DNA of 64,000 nucleotides from Alkalihalobacillus sp. LMS6. GTDB lineage: Bacteria; Bacillota; Bacilli; Bacillales; Bacillaceae_D. The position numbers and the translations under genes were made by a program. Of the stretch, positions 40,612 to 50,226 are shown piece by piece. The notes beneath the pieces are model-generated. The model was not told the origin of the DNA. It saw nothing but the letters and a program-made list of their open reading frames with translations, and ran no database searches. Position 1 is the first letter of the stretch. Each line of letters opens with the position of its first letter. The stretch lies in the NCBI RefSeq assembly GCF_024362765.1, contig NZ_CP093302.1:2913564-2977563 (forward strand), written 5' to 3'.

Positions 40612-42078
40612 TTATGATGCTTGCTCAGCAGCAAGTTCAATCGCTCGATTTAATTGTGCATCATTTTCCACATCTCGAATATGAGCGCGTATTTCTTCTT
40701 GAATCATTTGCGCAGTATCTTCATCGAGTTGACCATTAACGTCTAAATCATGCGTTTCTTGAAACTCAGTTATCGCACTTTCGGTCTGATCATCAAAATA
40801 GCCATCTGTTCGTCCTACTTCATATCCCAATCCTTCGAGCATGCTTTGTGCACGGCCGATTTGATCGGATACTTGGTCTTGTTCAAAAGCCTCTTCAATG
40901 GAAAGGGCAACTGAGTAAAAATAATCTGGCTGATCAACTTCAACAGTCGGTTCAACACCATCTTGATCAATGGTATTTCCGCCTGCAGTTAGCCATCGAT
41001 CGGTCGTAATCTTCAAGGCACTTCCATCGGTCATTCGAATTGATTTTTGGACGGTACCTTTACCGAAAGTCGTGTTTCCAACAAGATCATAGCCTCCTGA
41101 TTCTTTTAGTGCTGCAGCAAGAATTTCGGAAGCTGAAGCGCTACTTTCATTTATTAAACCAACAATTGGATACGGTTTACGATCATCTAAATCGGATTCA
41201 TAGCTTTCAATACTTCCATTGCTATGCTCAATTTGAACAATCGGGTTATTTTCAGGGATTATTAGGTTTCCGATATTTTGTGCGCCATCTAAATAGCCAC
41301 CTGGATTATTCCGAACATCCACAATCAAACCATCAATGCCTTCATCTTCTAATTCCTGTAACAACTCTTCAAACTGACTCCCCACATCTTCAGAGAACGA
41401 TGTAATTTCTAAACGGCCAATTAATTGACCATCCGCTTCAAATGTATCTGCACGGACTGCATCCACTTGAATTCGATCTCGTTCAATTGTGACATCAAAA
41501 GGTTCACCTTGTTCGCCTCTTTGAATCGTCAGCGTGACATCCGTACCACCTTCGCCACGAATTAGCTGAACCGCTTCATTTACGGAATAGCCTTCGATCG
41601 ACTCTCCATCAATTTCTACGATTGCATCATTTGGTAAGAGACCTGCCCGTTCCGCTGGAGATTCTCTCATCGGACTAATAATAGACACATAGCCATCCAC
41701 CATACCAACTTCTGCACCAATTCCTTCAAAATGAGAGCTCAATGATTCCTGGAAATTTGCTGCTGATTCGACATCCATATAATCTGAGAAGGGATCTTCT
41801 AATGTCTCAACCATCCCACTGATAGCCCCTTCAACCAGCTTTGTTCGCTTTACTTCAGAAACGTAATTATTTTCAATCGTTGTTAATGCTGTTTCGAATT
41901 TCTCCATCAACTCATCATCATCTAATAGCACTTCTGGAACATCAACATCTTCACCACTTGAAGAAGGCGGTGTTTCATTTGAAGCCCCAAACTGAATTCC
42001 ATCATTTATAAAAAAGACAGCAGCTACAGCAATAATGACCATCACCGATAAAGTAAAAATCAACTGCTTTAATTTCAA
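40612..42078 (-). CDS. ctpB: C-terminal processing serine protease (S41 family, CtpB/CtpA type)
   Basis: A 488-residue secreted, membrane-anchored protease. In order: N-terminal membrane helix (residues about 6-24), helical pre-domain, PDZ domain with RESPAERAGLLPNDAIVEID (near 125-160), S41 catalytic core with LINESSASASEILAAALK (nucleophile Ser) and FGKGTVQKS (general-base Lys), and a C-terminal peptidoglycan-binding domain QSMLEGLGYEVGRTDGYF. In B. subtilis CtpB cleaves SpoIVFA during sporulation. Here a clean sigma-A promoter precedes the gene, which argues for vegetative expression too. Confidence 0.93.
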   Translation of the reverse strand: MKLKQLIFTLSVMVIIAVAAVFFINDGIQFGASNETPPSSSGEDVDVPEVLLDDDELMEKFETALTTIENNYVSEVKRTKLVEGAISGMVETLEDPFSDYMDVESAANFQESLSSHFEGIGAEVGMVDGYVSIISPMRESPAERAGLLPNDAIVEIDGESIEGYSVNEAVQLIRGEGGTDVTLTIQRGEQGEPFDVTIERDRIQVDAVRADTFEADGQLIGRLEITSFSEDVGSQFEELLQELEDEGIDGLIVDVRNNPGGYLDGAQNIGNLIIPENNPIVQIEHSNGSIESYESDLDDRKPYPIVGLINESSASASEILAAALKESGGYDLVGNTTFGKGTVQKSIRMTDGSALKITTDRWLTAGGNTIDQDGVEPTVEVDQPDYFYSVALSIEEAFEQDQVSDQIGRAQSMLEGLGYEVGRTDGYFDDQTESAITEFQETHDLDVNGQLDEDTAQMIQEEIRAHIRDVENDAQLNRAIELAAEQAS

Positions 42079-42129
42079 AACGCTTCACCACTCCCAATGA
42101 GTTAGACATACAATTCAAGCATTATATTT

Positions 42130-42158
42130 ATTCTAAGTCGTTCTCAGCCTAATGTCAA
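42130..42158 (-). promoter_or_regulatory. Sigma-A promoter of the Ctp protease gene
   Basis: Perfect -35 TTGACA (42153-42158), 17-base spacer, TAGAAT (42130-42135) on the minus strand, about 50 bases before the ATG. Confidence 0.8.
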
Positions 42159-42189
42159 AACTCGTTTGTCCTATTTTTGTCAAAAAATT

Positions 42190-42224
42190 TAAAAATAGCG
42201 CCCCTATAGGTGGACGCTATTTTC
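42190..42224 (-). terminator. Terminator of the ftsE-ftsX-M23 operon
   Basis: Stem AAAATAGCG/CGCTATTTT (42192-42200 with 42215-42223) closed by an inner CCTATAGG, with a modest minus-strand T-rich tail, right after the M23 stop. Confidence 0.65.
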
Positions 42225-42227
42225 GTT

Positions 42228-43634
42228 TTATATATAATTCATTGGATCAACAGCATTTGTACGAGCCCAGTTAAAGGCACCTCTGTGTACTTCAAAGTGT
42301 AGGTGTGCGCCTTGTGAATCCCCAGTATTCCCCATTGTGCCTAGTTGGTGGCCTTGACCAACACGTTGACCCGCACGAACATCAATTCGATCTAAGTGTG
42401 CATATACAGTTGTATATTGTTGACCATCCATTTGGTGCGTAACAAGTACCCAATTACCAAAACCACCATCGTGGTATCCTGCTTCAACAACGGTTCCGTC
42501 TAATACAGATACGATTGGTACATCGCCACTTCTGCCATTTTTCCCAATATCAATGCCCCAATGTTGTCTTCCCCAACGTGGACCAAATTGAGAAGTAACG
42601 GTTCCTGTTGCAGGTCGAATAAAGGAAGATGAGTTGTTTGCTGATGGAGCTGCTGCAGTCGTTTGGATCGGAGCATTGTTTCCACTAGACGACGGTGTTG
42701 CTGATTTTGATGCACGCTCCGTTGTTTCTGCTTTAGAAGAAGATTCTGCTTTAGCAGATTCTGCTGCTTCTTCTGCAGCTCTTTCCGCTTCTGCAGCTTC
42801 ACGCTCTTGTCTTTCTTTCTCTTCTTGTTTGCGACGCTCTTCTTCTTCACGTTTTCTTTCTTGCTCTTCTTCCCAAGCAACAAGCTCAGCTTCAAGAGCG
42901 GCTTCTTGTCCTTCTAGCAATTCTTCATCAGAAATAATCGCATTTAATTCGTCTTGAAGTTGTGCTTCTTTGTCATTTAAATCATTTTGCAAATGCTCTA
43001 ATTCACCTTGTTGGCTATCCAATTCTTCTTGAACGGTTTTTAAAGCTGCTTTATTTTCTTCTACTTTTGCTTTTTTCTCTTGAACTTCTTCTTTTGCAAT
43101 ATGTAGACGTTCTTCATCTGCAACATGCTCGTCTAGTAACTCTTGGTCGCTTTCAGCAATGGTTGTAATTGCACTAAAACGCTCAATAAAATCCCCGAAA
43201 CTTTGCGCACCAAGCAAGACTTCAATATAACTTACTTCTCCGTCTGTTTCATATGCTGCAACGGCACGCTCTTGCAAAATTTCTGTACGCTCTTCAATGC
43301 GCTCTTCAATAATCTTGATTTCTTCTTCAAGCGCTTTGATTTCCTCTTCAAGCTGAACAAGTTCAGCTTCTGTGTCATTTAGCTTTTGCTCGTTTTCATC
43401 TTGTTTTACCGTCAATGTTTGAATTTCACTTGAAAGTTCATCAAGCTCGCTTTCTAGCTCTGTAATTTCAGAACGTGTTTCGTTAGCGGATTCTTGGTTT
43501 GATGCTTGCTGTTCACGCACCTGATCTAATTTTGAATTGATTTCTGTATTTGCCATTGCTGGTTGGACCCCAGTAAATAGGAGAGCCGCTGCTGCAGTTA
43601 CTGCAACAGTCGCTCTTATCGTACGTTTTTTCAA
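42228..43634 (-). CDS. M23 peptidase with coiled-coil domain, probable FtsEX-controlled murein hydrolase
   Basis: A 468-residue secreted protein. A signal peptide (KKRTIRATVAVTAAAALLF ... PAMA) is followed by a long coiled coil of Glu/Leu repeats (residues about 35-275, PcsB/EnvC/CwlO-like), a Lys/Arg/Glu- and Ala-rich linker (280-335), and an M23 LytM domain whose zinc ligands are seen in QHWGIDIGKNG and AHLHFEVHRG. Such proteins are activated through ftsX. Start is TTG at 43632-43634, with AAGGGGG upstream; an ATG 25 codons earlier would overlap ftsX and lose the signal peptide. It could be an EnvC-like activator if catalytically silent, but ligands look complete. Confidence 0.9.
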   Translation of the reverse strand: MKKRTIRATVAVTAAAALLFTGVQPAMANTEINSKLDQVREQQASNQESANETRSEITELESELDELSSEIQTLTVKQDENEQKLNDTEAELVQLEEEIKALEEEIKIIEERIEERTEILQERAVAAYETDGEVSYIEVLLGAQSFGDFIERFSAITTIAESDQELLDEHVADEERLHIAKEEVQEKKAKVEENKAALKTVQEELDSQQGELEHLQNDLNDKEAQLQDELNAIISDEELLEGQEAALEAELVAWEEEQERKREEEERRKQEEKERQEREAAEAERAAEEAAESAKAESSSKAETTERASKSATPSSSGNNAPIQTTAAAPSANNSSSFIRPATGTVTSQFGPRWGRQHWGIDIGKNGRSGDVPIVSVLDGTVVEAGYHDGGFGNWVLVTHQMDGQQYTTVYAHLDRIDVRAGQRVGQGHQLGTMGNTGDSQGAHLHFEVHRGAFNWARTNAVDPMNYI

Positions 43635-43666
43635 CCCTTTTTCCCCCTTGATAATGAATATACCTT

Positions 43667-44557
43667 TTACACTTTTAAAAATTTCCTCACAGACATGACG
43701 CTTCCCCATATACCAACGCCAAGTCCAACAACCACTAATAAGATTGATAATTGTAAGATTAATAGGTTAGGTGCAAGTAAATCATACGGTACGCTCTGTA
43801 AAAAGCTCGCCGATTGATTGTATAAATAAGTGTAGCCGAAGCTTATTAGTAAAATAGGAACGATACTTCCTAAAATCCCTAATAACATCCCTTCAATTAA
43901 AAACGGCCAACGAACAAAACTATTTTTCGCACCTACTAATTTCATAATTTGAATTTCATTTTTTCTCGCTAAAATTGTTAATTTAATTGTATTTGAGATT
44001 AAGAACATCGCCGTGAATAATAGTGCAGCTACAACAACAGCTCCTGCTACTCTTCCTGTGTTCGTAATCGTAAACAGATCAGAAATAATTTCCTCTCCAT
44101 AAGAAACTCTTCCTATATATGGATGTTCATCTACTGACTGAGCAATTTCTTCCGTTAACTGAGGTGTTGACGCAATAATCCGTAGTGCATCTCTTAATGG
44201 ATTGTCTTCTCGTAAGCTCCCCCAATAATCCTCTCCGTCTGTTGAGGCAATTAAGTTTTCAAGCCCCTCTTCTTTATCAATAAACTCTACTTGTGCAACA
44301 TCATACTCTTCATTCACTTCTTCAATTAAGTCATTGATTTCAGCTTCGTCTGTCCCTCTTTCAATAAAAGCTCGAATTTCGACATTATCTTCAATTGTTG
44401 AAGCGATATGATTCCCGTTTAAGAAAACGATCATAAAGAAACCAACAATGACGAGCATAACGGTTACAGCACTTATTGATGCAAATGTCATCCAACCGCT
44501 ACGTCCAATATTTTTAAACCCTTCACGGATATGACGCTTGGCTGCATTAAACTTCAT
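43667..44557 (-). CDS. ftsX: Cell-division ABC transporter permease FtsX
   Basis: Permease half of FtsEX, which does not pump but turns ATP hydrolysis into activation of wall hydrolases. The 296-residue protein has a short N-terminal tail (RHIREGFKNIGRSGWMTFAS), one membrane helix, a large extracellular domain (about residues 55-165) and three more helices at the C-terminus, with IQIMKLVGAKNSFVRWPFLI before the last pair. The ATG at 44555-44557, matching family N-termini, overlaps the ftsE stop by 11 bases. Downstream is the coiled-coil M23 hydrolase, a likely partner. Confidence 0.95.
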   Translation of the reverse strand: MKFNAAKRHIREGFKNIGRSGWMTFASISAVTVMLVIVGFFMIVFLNGNHIASTIEDNVEIRAFIERGTDEAEINDLIEEVNEEYDVAQVEFIDKEEGLENLIASTDGEDYWGSLREDNPLRDALRIIASTPQLTEEIAQSVDEHPYIGRVSYGEEIISDLFTITNTGRVAGAVVVAALLFTAMFLISNTIKLTILARKNEIQIMKLVGAKNSFVRWPFLIEGMLLGILGSIVPILLISFGYTYLYNQSASFLQSVPYDLLAPNLLILQLSILLVVVGLGVGIWGSVMSVRKFLKV

Positions 44558-45239
44558 AACCGTAGTTCCCCCTAGCTTCATCACGTACAATGCGTCCAGC
44601 TTCGATCGCAATCACTCGGCGCTTTAGCGTGTTCACAATTTCTTTATTGTGCGTAGCCATGATAACTGTTGTACCAAGAGCATTAACGTTTTCTAAAATG
44701 TCCATGATGCTCCAAGCTGTATCAGGATCGAGGTTTCCTGTAGGCTCGTCCGCAATTAAAATATCCGGTCGATTGACAACAGCTCGCGCAATCGCTACAC
44801 GCTGTTGTTCACCACCTGACAGTTCACTTGGATAAAATTTCGCCTTACTTTTTATCTTAACAAGCTCTAATACTTCCATTACTTTTTGCTTGATTTTTGA
44901 AGGGTGTTCTTCAATAACCTCTAGTGCAAAGGCAATATTCTCATATACTGTAAGCGATTGAAGCAGCTTAAAATCTTGAAAGACTACGCCAACTCTTCTT
45001 CTTAAGCTAGGCACTTCTTTGTGTTTCAGTTGAGATAAATTCACGTTATCAATGTAAATTTCACCTTTAGATACTTGTTCTTCTCGATATAATAAGCGAA
45101 TAAATGTAGATTTACCGGCGCCACTTGGACCAACGATATAAACAAACTCGCCTTTATTAAACTGAACAGACATACCATTTATTGCTTTCACGCTGTTAGG
45201 ATAGACTTTCCAGACATCCGTAAGCTGTATTAAACTCAT
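44547..45239 (-). CDS. ftsE: Cell-division ATP-binding protein FtsE
   Basis: ATPase half of FtsEX. The 230-residue protein has Walker A IVGPSGAGKSTFIRLL near residue 34, the Q-loop VVFQDFKLLQ, the ABC signature ELSGGEQQRVAIARA, Walker B ILIADEPTGNLDPDTA and the H-loop MATHNKEIV. ATG at 45237-45239 is taken over a start 12 codons earlier because it gives the typical N-terminus SLIQLTDVWKVYPNS. An extended -10 lies about 90 bases upstream. Confidence 0.96.
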   Translation of the reverse strand: MSLIQLTDVWKVYPNSVKAINGMSVQFNKGEFVYIVGPSGAGKSTFIRLLYREEQVSKGEIYIDNVNLSQLKHKEVPSLRRRVGVVFQDFKLLQSLTVYENIAFALEVIEEHPSKIKQKVMEVLELVKIKSKAKFYPSELSGGEQQRVAIARAVVNRPDILIADEPTGNLDPDTAWSIMDILENVNALGTTVIMATHNKEIVNTLKRRVIAIEAGRIVRDEARGNYGYEV

Positions 45240-45324
45240 TTCATCACAACCTTTAATCAATAATCCCAAGGTCAATTGTTGTTATTTGTCATGTTTTGCA
45301 GACATTTAGTCACGCTTCGCGGTT

Positions 45325-45333
45325 ATTATATCA
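45325..45333 (-). promoter_or_regulatory. Putative extended -10 promoter of ftsEX
   Basis: Minus strand TGATATAAT (TATAAT at 45325-45330, TGA at 45331-45333); no good -35. The rest of the 190-base gap between cccB and ftsE shows nothing else beyond the cccB terminator. Confidence 0.5.
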
Positions 45334-45413
45334 TTAGATAAGCGCTAAAAATATTACATTTCTATTTCAATTGAGGTTTACTGTCAGATATTAGCGGGTA
45401 AACATGGCGAACA

Positions 45414-45443
45414 CAAAAAAATGAACTGTATGGTTACAGTTCA
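45414..45443 (-). terminator. Terminator overlapping the end of cccB
   Basis: Stem TGAACTGT/ACAGTTCA (45422-45429 with 45436-45443), then seven or eight T on the minus strand. The 3' arm of the plus-strand reading lies in the last codons of cccB, so coding and terminator sequence are shared. Confidence 0.8.
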
Positions 45444-45757
45444 TTTAGCCACTTTGCCAATGCTTCTCGATCTTCTTCTTCGACTTTTTGAGGTGCCATA
45501 TAGCCGATACCATCTTTTATAATTGCCTCAATTTCTTCAGCCGAATAATCTAAGCCAATTAACGTCGGCCCTGTTGCTCCTTGCAGCTGATCTCCGTGGC
45601 ACGTAATACAGCTGTTTTCTTGATAAAGTTCATATTCATCACCACTAAACGTTCGTTCCTCACTATCCTGTACTTGGGTGGAATCATCACCTTTAGAACC
45701 ACATCCACTTAATAAGAGAAGAAACGTCACTATACTTACGGGTACATACGGCTTCAA
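45434..45757 (-). CDS. cccB: Cytochrome c-551 lipoprotein CccB
   Basis: A 107-residue membrane-anchored electron carrier. The signal ends in a lipobox LLSGC (Cys near residue 19), then an acidic linker and a c-type haem domain with CITCH (near residues 50-54), GATGPTLIG and the axial methionine in GYMAPQ. B. subtilis has cccB between ftsE and prfB, as here. Start is TTG at 45755-45757 with GGAGGGAC upstream. Confidence 0.93.
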   Translation of the reverse strand: MKPYVPVSIVTFLLLLSGCGSKGDDSTQVQDSEERTFSGDEYELYQENSCITCHGDQLQGATGPTLIGLDYSAEEIEAIIKDGIGYMAPQKVEEEDREALAKWLNEL

Positions 45758-45788
45758 TAACGTCCCTCCTCATTAGCAACATTCAAGC

Positions 45789-45814
45789 AAAAAACCGGCT
45801 ACTAAGCCGGTTTT
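45789..45814 (-). terminator. Terminator of secA-prfB
   Basis: Stem AAACCGGCT/AGCCGGTTT (45792-45800 with 45805-45813), loop ACTA, then a minus-strand T-run, just after the prfB stop. Confidence 0.85.
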
Positions 45815-45819
45815 ATTTT

Positions 45820-46927
45820 CTAGTCAATGTTAATAGTTTGACGTAAATACGCATCAATAAACGGGTCTAAATCCCCATCCATCACGGCATTCGAATTTCC
45901 ATTTTCATGATTTGTGCGATGGTCTTTCACCATCGAATACGGGTGGAAGACATATGAACGAATTTGACTTCCCCAACCAATTTCTTTTTGTTCGCCACGA
46001 ATTTCGGCAAGTTGTTGCTCTTGTTCTTCAATTTTTAATTGATAGAGCTTTGCTTTCATCATTTTCATCGCTTGTTCGCGGTTTTTAATTTGAGAGCGTT
46101 CACTTTGACACGTAACAACCGTATTCGTTGGAAGGTGGGTAATACGAACAGCGGAATCAGTCGTATTAATATGCTGACCACCTGCACCACTGGCGCGATA
46201 CGTATCAATTTTTAGATCTTCCGTATTTAATTCAATATCGACGGTATCGTCTAACTCGGGCATGATTTCACAGGAAACAAACGATGTGTGCCTTCTTCCA
46301 GAAGAATCAAATGGCGAAATTCTCACCAAACGATGGACGCCTTTCTCCGCTTTTAAATACCCATAGGCATTATGTCCTTTAATGAGCAATGTTACACTTT
46401 TCACCCCAGCTTCTTCACCAGGTAAATAATCAAGGGTTTCAACCGAGTAGCCTCGCTTATCAGCCCAACGCGTATACATTCTTAGAAGCATCGAAGCCCA
46501 GTCTTGGGATTCTGTTCCACCAGCACCAGGATGAAGTTCTAGAATGGCATTGTTTTTATCATAAGGCTCGCTTAGTAAAAGCTGCAGTTCAAATTGGTTC
46601 ATTTTCTCTATAAGCGCTTTTACCCCGTTTTCTAATTCAGCCGCTAGCTCAGGATCGCCTTCCTCCCGAACTAACTCAAGATTCACTTCTAAATCTTCGT
46701 AAGCCTCAGCCATATCTTTAAACGTATGCACTTGATCTTTAAGGCCGTTCGTTTCCGCAATCACTTTTTGAGCTTCTTCTTGGTTATTCCAGAAACCAGG
46801 ATCAGTCATTTTCTCCTCTAGCTCAGCAATTCGCTCTTCTTTATCTGCGACGTCAAAGAGACCCCCTAAAGTCCGTTAATCGTTTCTCTAAAGCCGTTAG
46901 CTCTTGCTTAATTTCTACTAAATCCAA
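45820..46927 (-). CDS. prfB: Peptide chain release factor 2, with programmed +1 frameshift
   Basis: RF2 terminates at UGA and UAA. Translation starts at TTG 46925-46927 (AGAGGTGG SD) and reads 24 codons ([10 protein letters not shown]... to FRGSL) to an in-frame TGA at 46853-46855. A +1 slip on CTT, skipping one T, continues with GAC at 46852-46854 to 45820, giving about 368 residues. The long frame carries the GGQ motif in [11 protein letters not shown] and the tripeptide-type decoding loop in the [13 protein letters not shown] region. It lies 26 bases downstream of secA. Confidence 0.97.
46852..46867 (-). other. prfB +1 programmed frameshift site
   Basis: Reading on the minus strand: AGGGGG, TCT, CTT, TGA, C. 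The internal SD-like AGGGGG three bases before CTT and the poor-context TGA C are the classical autoregulatory signal: low RF2 favours slippage and so RF2 synthesis. Confidence 0.97.
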
Positions 46928-46953
46928 CGCTTCCACCTCTTCATTTATCAAAC

Positions 46954-49479
46954 TTAGCCGTTTGCACCGCAACAGTTTTTATATTTCTTGCCACTTCCAC
47001 AGATACACGGATCATTTCGACCAATGTCTTCTCCTTTGCGGACAGGCTTTTTCTTCGCTTGTTTTTGTTCATCATTATTCGCTGACGGTTGAACAGCTTT
47101 TCCTTGCGCCACTTCTTGTCGCTGTAAGTTTTGCTGAACTTCAGCTTTCATGACGTACATCGACACTTCTTCTTCAATCTCAACAATCATCGCTTCAAAC
47201 ATATTGAAGCCTTCGAAACGATATTCACGAAGCGGATCGTTCTGCCCATATGCACGTAAATGAATCCCTTGTCGCAACTGATCCATCTGATCAATGTGAT
47301 TCATCCATTTACGATCGACTGTACGAAGCATGATTACTTTTTCAAATTCACGCATTTGCTCAGGAGACACTTCGGATTCTTTCTGATGATAAGCCGTGCG
47401 AACTTTTTCCGTTACAAGCTCCACAATTTCCTCTTGTTCCAGACCATTAATCTCTTTTTCAGTTAATGCCCCTTCAGATAACAACTGTCCATTAATATAC
47501 GTGACAATCGCTTGATAGTCCCATTCTTCCTGCACAAGGGAATCTGGCGTATGCGTTTGGACAACATGGGCAACCGTTGCTGTTAGCATATTTTCTACAA
47601 TAGACCGTAAATTGTCTGACTCAAGCACTTCCATCCGCTGCTTGTAAATAATTTCACGTTGCTCGCGCATGACATCATCAAACTGCAAGATTTGTTTACG
47701 GGCATCATAGTTATTTCCTTCCACACGCTTCTGCGCTGTTTCCACGGCTCTAGATACGAGCTTAGATTCAATTGGCTGGTCTTCTTCCATACCAAGGCGC
47801 TCCATCATGTTACGCATATTATCTGAACCAAAGCGTCTCATGAGTTCATCTTCCATAGACAAGTAGAACTGCGAGGAACCGACATCTCCTTGACGACCAG
47901 AACGTCCTCGTAACTGGTTATCAATACGACGAGATTCATGTCGCTCTGTTCCTAGTACGTGAAGGCCACCTACTTCTTTCACGCCAGGTCCTAACTTAAT
48001 ATCCGTTCCACGCCCAGCCATATTCGTGGCAATGGTCACAGCGCCTTTATGACCAGCATTTTCAATAATTTCCGCTTCACGCTCATGGTTTTTCGCGTTA
48101 AGCACATGGTGCGGGATACGTTTTTTCGTTAGCATTTTCGAAACGATCTCAGACGTATCTACATTCACTGTACCTACAAGAACCGGCTGTCCAGCTTTAT
48201 GTAGCTCCGCGATTTCGTTCACAACCGCATTGAATTTCGCTTGCATTGATTTATAAATTAAATCAGAACGGTCATCTCTAGCGATGTCTTTATTAGTTGG
48301 GATCACCATAACATCCATACCGTAAATATTTCGGAACTCTTCTTCTTCCGTTTTGGCAGTACCGGTCATACCTGCAAGCTTTTGATACATTCTAAAATAG
48401 TTTTGGAATGTAATGGAAGCGAGCGTTATGCTTTCTTTTTGCACTTGCAAATTTTCTTTCGCTTCTAACGCTTGGTGTAAACCGTCACTGTATCTTCGGC
48501 CTTTCATTAGTCGGCCTGTAAATTGGTCAACAATCACTACCTCGCCGTCTTCTACTACATAATCGGCATCACGTTGCATAGCTACATGTGCTTTTAACGA
48601 TTGATTAATATGGTGATTAAGCGAGACATGCTTTTGGTCATACAAATTATCAATATTAAAGGCGCGCTCCGCTTTATTAACCCCTTCATCGGTTAATTGA
48701 ACGGCTTTTGTCTTTTCATCATACGTATAATCTTCATCTACTTTAAGTACACGCACAAATGTATTGGCTTGCCCATAAAGCTTTGTTTTCCGCTCAACCG
48801 AACCTGAAATAATTAACGGGGTACGAGCCTCATCAATTAAAATGGAGTCCACTTCATCAATTAACGCAAAATGAAGAGGGCGCTGAACCATTTGATCTTT
48901 ATAAAGAACCATGTTGTCACGTAAATAATCAAAGCCAAGCTCGTTGTTCGTGCTGTACGTAATATCTGCAGCATAAGCTTTTTGTTTCTCTTCTCGGGAT
49001 AGACCGTTTTCGTTTAATCCAACTGTTAACCCTAAAAATTGAAATACGCGACCATAATTCCCTAAGTCACGGCTAGCTAAATAATTATTAACAGTAACAA
49101 TATGAACACCTTTCCCAAGTAAGGCCTGTACATAACAAGCTGAAGTACCAACAAGCGTTTTCCCTTCACCTGTTTTCATTTCGGAAATATTTCCTTGGTG
49201 CAAGGCAAGCGCTCCAAGCAACTGCACACGGTAAGGGTACTCATTGAGCACTCGTTTCGACGCCTCTCTTACAGTGGCTAGGGCAGGAACAACAATGTCA
49301 TCAATTGACGTACCTTCTTCAATTTGTTGCTTAAATTCTTGTGTTTTATTTCTTAATTGGTCATCCGAGAGCTTTGTCATTTCATCAGCTAAAGCCTCAA
49401 CTTGATCAATCACTTTTTCATTTTTCTTTAATTGCTTTTGAGCAGGATCGCCTACTACTTTTCGAAGTAATCCGAGCAT
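46954..49479 (-). CDS. secA: Preprotein translocase ATPase SecA
   Basis: ATPase motor that drives proteins through SecYEG. The 841-residue protein has Walker [12 protein letters not shown] near residue 100, DEAD-type [18 protein letters not shown], helicase motif [14 protein letters not shown], the HRKWMNHI-like helical scaffold ([18 protein letters not shown]) and a C-terminal zinc tail [17 protein letters not shown] for SecB/lipid contact. The second of two close ATGs (49477-49479) suits the AGAGGA SD and gives the usual MLG start. Promoter seen at 49540-49568. Confidence 0.97.
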   Translation of the reverse strand: MLGLLRKVVGDPAQKQLKKNEKVIDQVEALADEMTKLSDDQLRNKTQEFKQQIEEGTSIDDIVVPALATVREASKRVLNEYPYRVQLLGALALHQGNISEMKTGEGKTLVGTSACYVQALLGKGVHIVTVNNYLASRDLGNYGRVFQFLGLTVGLNENGLSREEKQKAYAADITYSTNNELGFDYLRDNMVLYKDQMVQRPLHFALIDEVDSILIDEARTPLIISGSVERKTKLYGQANTFVRVLKVDEDYTYDEKTKAVQLTDEGVNKAERAFNIDNLYDQKHVSLNHHINQSLKAHVAMQRDADYVVEDGEVVIVDQFTGRLMKGRRYSDGLHQALEAKENLQVQKESITLASITFQNYFRMYQKLAGMTGTAKTEEEEFRNIYGMDVMVIPTNKDIARDDRSDLIYKSMQAKFNAVVNEIAELHKAGQPVLVGTVNVDTSEIVSKMLTKKRIPHHVLNAKNHEREAEIIENAGHKGAVTIATNMAGRGTDIKLGPGVKEVGGLHVLGTERHESRRIDNQLRGRSGRQGDVGSSQFYLSMEDELMRRFGSDNMRNMMERLGMEEDQPIESKLVSRAVETAQKRVEGNNYDARKQILQFDDVMREQREIIYKQRMEVLESDNLRSIVENMLTATVAHVVQTHTPDSLVQEEWDYQAIVTYINGQLLSEGALTEKEINGLEQEEIVELVTEKVRTAYHQKESEVSPEQMREFEKVIMLRTVDRKWMNHIDQMDQLRQGIHLRAYGQNDPLREYRFEGFNMFEAMIVEIEEEVSMYVMKAEVQQNLQRQEVAQGKAVQPSANNDEQKQAKKKPVRKGEDIGRNDPCICGSGKKYKNCCGANG

Positions 49480-49539
49480 CTTCATCTTCCTCTCTTAACG
49501 GCAATACACGAAACGATTCTTTTTACATGATCATACCTT

Positions 49540-49568
49540 ATATTAGCAGTTTAAACAGTGGCTTACAA
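49540..49568 (-). promoter_or_regulatory. Putative sigma-A promoter of secA-prfB
   Basis: TTGTAA (49563-49568), 17-base spacer, TAATAT (49540-49545) on the minus strand. Confidence 0.65.
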
Positions 49569-49593
49569 GACTGCTTGCCCACCTGTCAACATT

Positions 49594-49622
49594 AAAAAGT
49601 GTCAGCGCATGGCTGACACTTT
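49594..49622 (-). terminator. Terminator of hpf
   Basis: An 11-bp stem AAAGTGTCAGC/GCTGACACTTT (49596-49606 with 49612-49622), minus-strand T-run following. Confidence 0.85.
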
Positions 49623-49626
49623 CATT

Positions 49627-50190
49627 TTATGCTTCTGACTCAATTAACCCGTATTTCCCATCTCTTCGACGATACACAACGTTTGTGCTTCCACTATCAG
49701 CATCAGAGAAGACAAAGAAATTGTGACCTAGTAAATCCATTTGCAAAATTGCTTCTTCTGCATCCATTGGTTTTAAATTGAATCGCTTCGTTCGAACCAC
49801 TTCTAAATCATTTTCGTCTTCTTCTTCAATGATTTCTTCTCTTAAAGGTTCCAACTCGTTTTTAAACATATGCTTGAGGCTACCCTCTTGTCTAAATTTA
49901 CGATTGACTTTCGTTTTATGCTTTCTAATTTGGCGTTCTAACTTTTCGACGACTACGTCGATTGCTGCATACATATCCGCATTTGTTTCCTCGCCTCTTA
50001 ATAAGAGCCTTGGCATTGGAATAGTAACCTCTATACTTGATTCGCTACTATTAATGATTTGTAGCTTTACATTTACATCCGCAATTGGAGTGGTATCAAA
50101 GTATCGTTCAAGCTTTCCGACCTTCTTTTCCACATACTCCCTAATTGCTGGCGTTACCTCAATGTTTTCACCACGAATATTATAATGCAT
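49627..50190 (-). CDS. hpf: Long-form ribosome hibernation promoting factor HPF (YvyD)
   Basis: Dimerises 70S ribosomes to 100S in stationary phase and stress. The 187-residue protein has the N-terminal HPF/RaiA domain (NIRGENIEVTPAIREYVEKK to VEKLERQIRKH, residues 3-110) and the C-terminal dimerisation domain (RFNLKPMDAEEAILQMDLLG, about 128-185). ATG at 50188-50190 with AAAGGAGG is used; upstream in-frame codons cover the promoter. It stands where B. subtilis yvyD does, at the end of the flagellar cluster. Confidence 0.95.
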   Translation of the reverse strand: MHYNIRGENIEVTPAIREYVEKKVGKLERYFDTTPIADVNVKLQIINSSESSIEVTIPMPRLLLRGEETNADMYAAIDVVVEKLERQIRKHKTKVNRKFRQEGSLKHMFKNELEPLREEIIEEEDENDLEVVRTKRFNLKPMDAEEAILQMDLLGHNFFVFSDADSGSTNVVYRRRDGKYGLIESEA

Positions 50191-50226
50191 CGTTGAACTC
50201 CTCCTTTTCCCTTGCTTACTTCTACA

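Noticed and set aside
42634-42957. Plus-strand open frame of 107 codons inside the M23 gene
   Set aside because: It mirrors the low-complexity coiled coil and Ala/Glu linker of the hydrolase and has no SD.
43635-43709. Earlier ATG start for the M23 hydrolase
   Set aside because: It would overlap ftsX, displace the signal peptide from the N-terminus and ignore the strong SD before the TTG at 43632-43634.
45820-46927. prfB as a frameshifted pseudogene or sequencing error
   Set aside because: The junction has the exact programmed frameshift signal (AGGGGG, CTT, TGA, C) found in bacterial RF2 genes.
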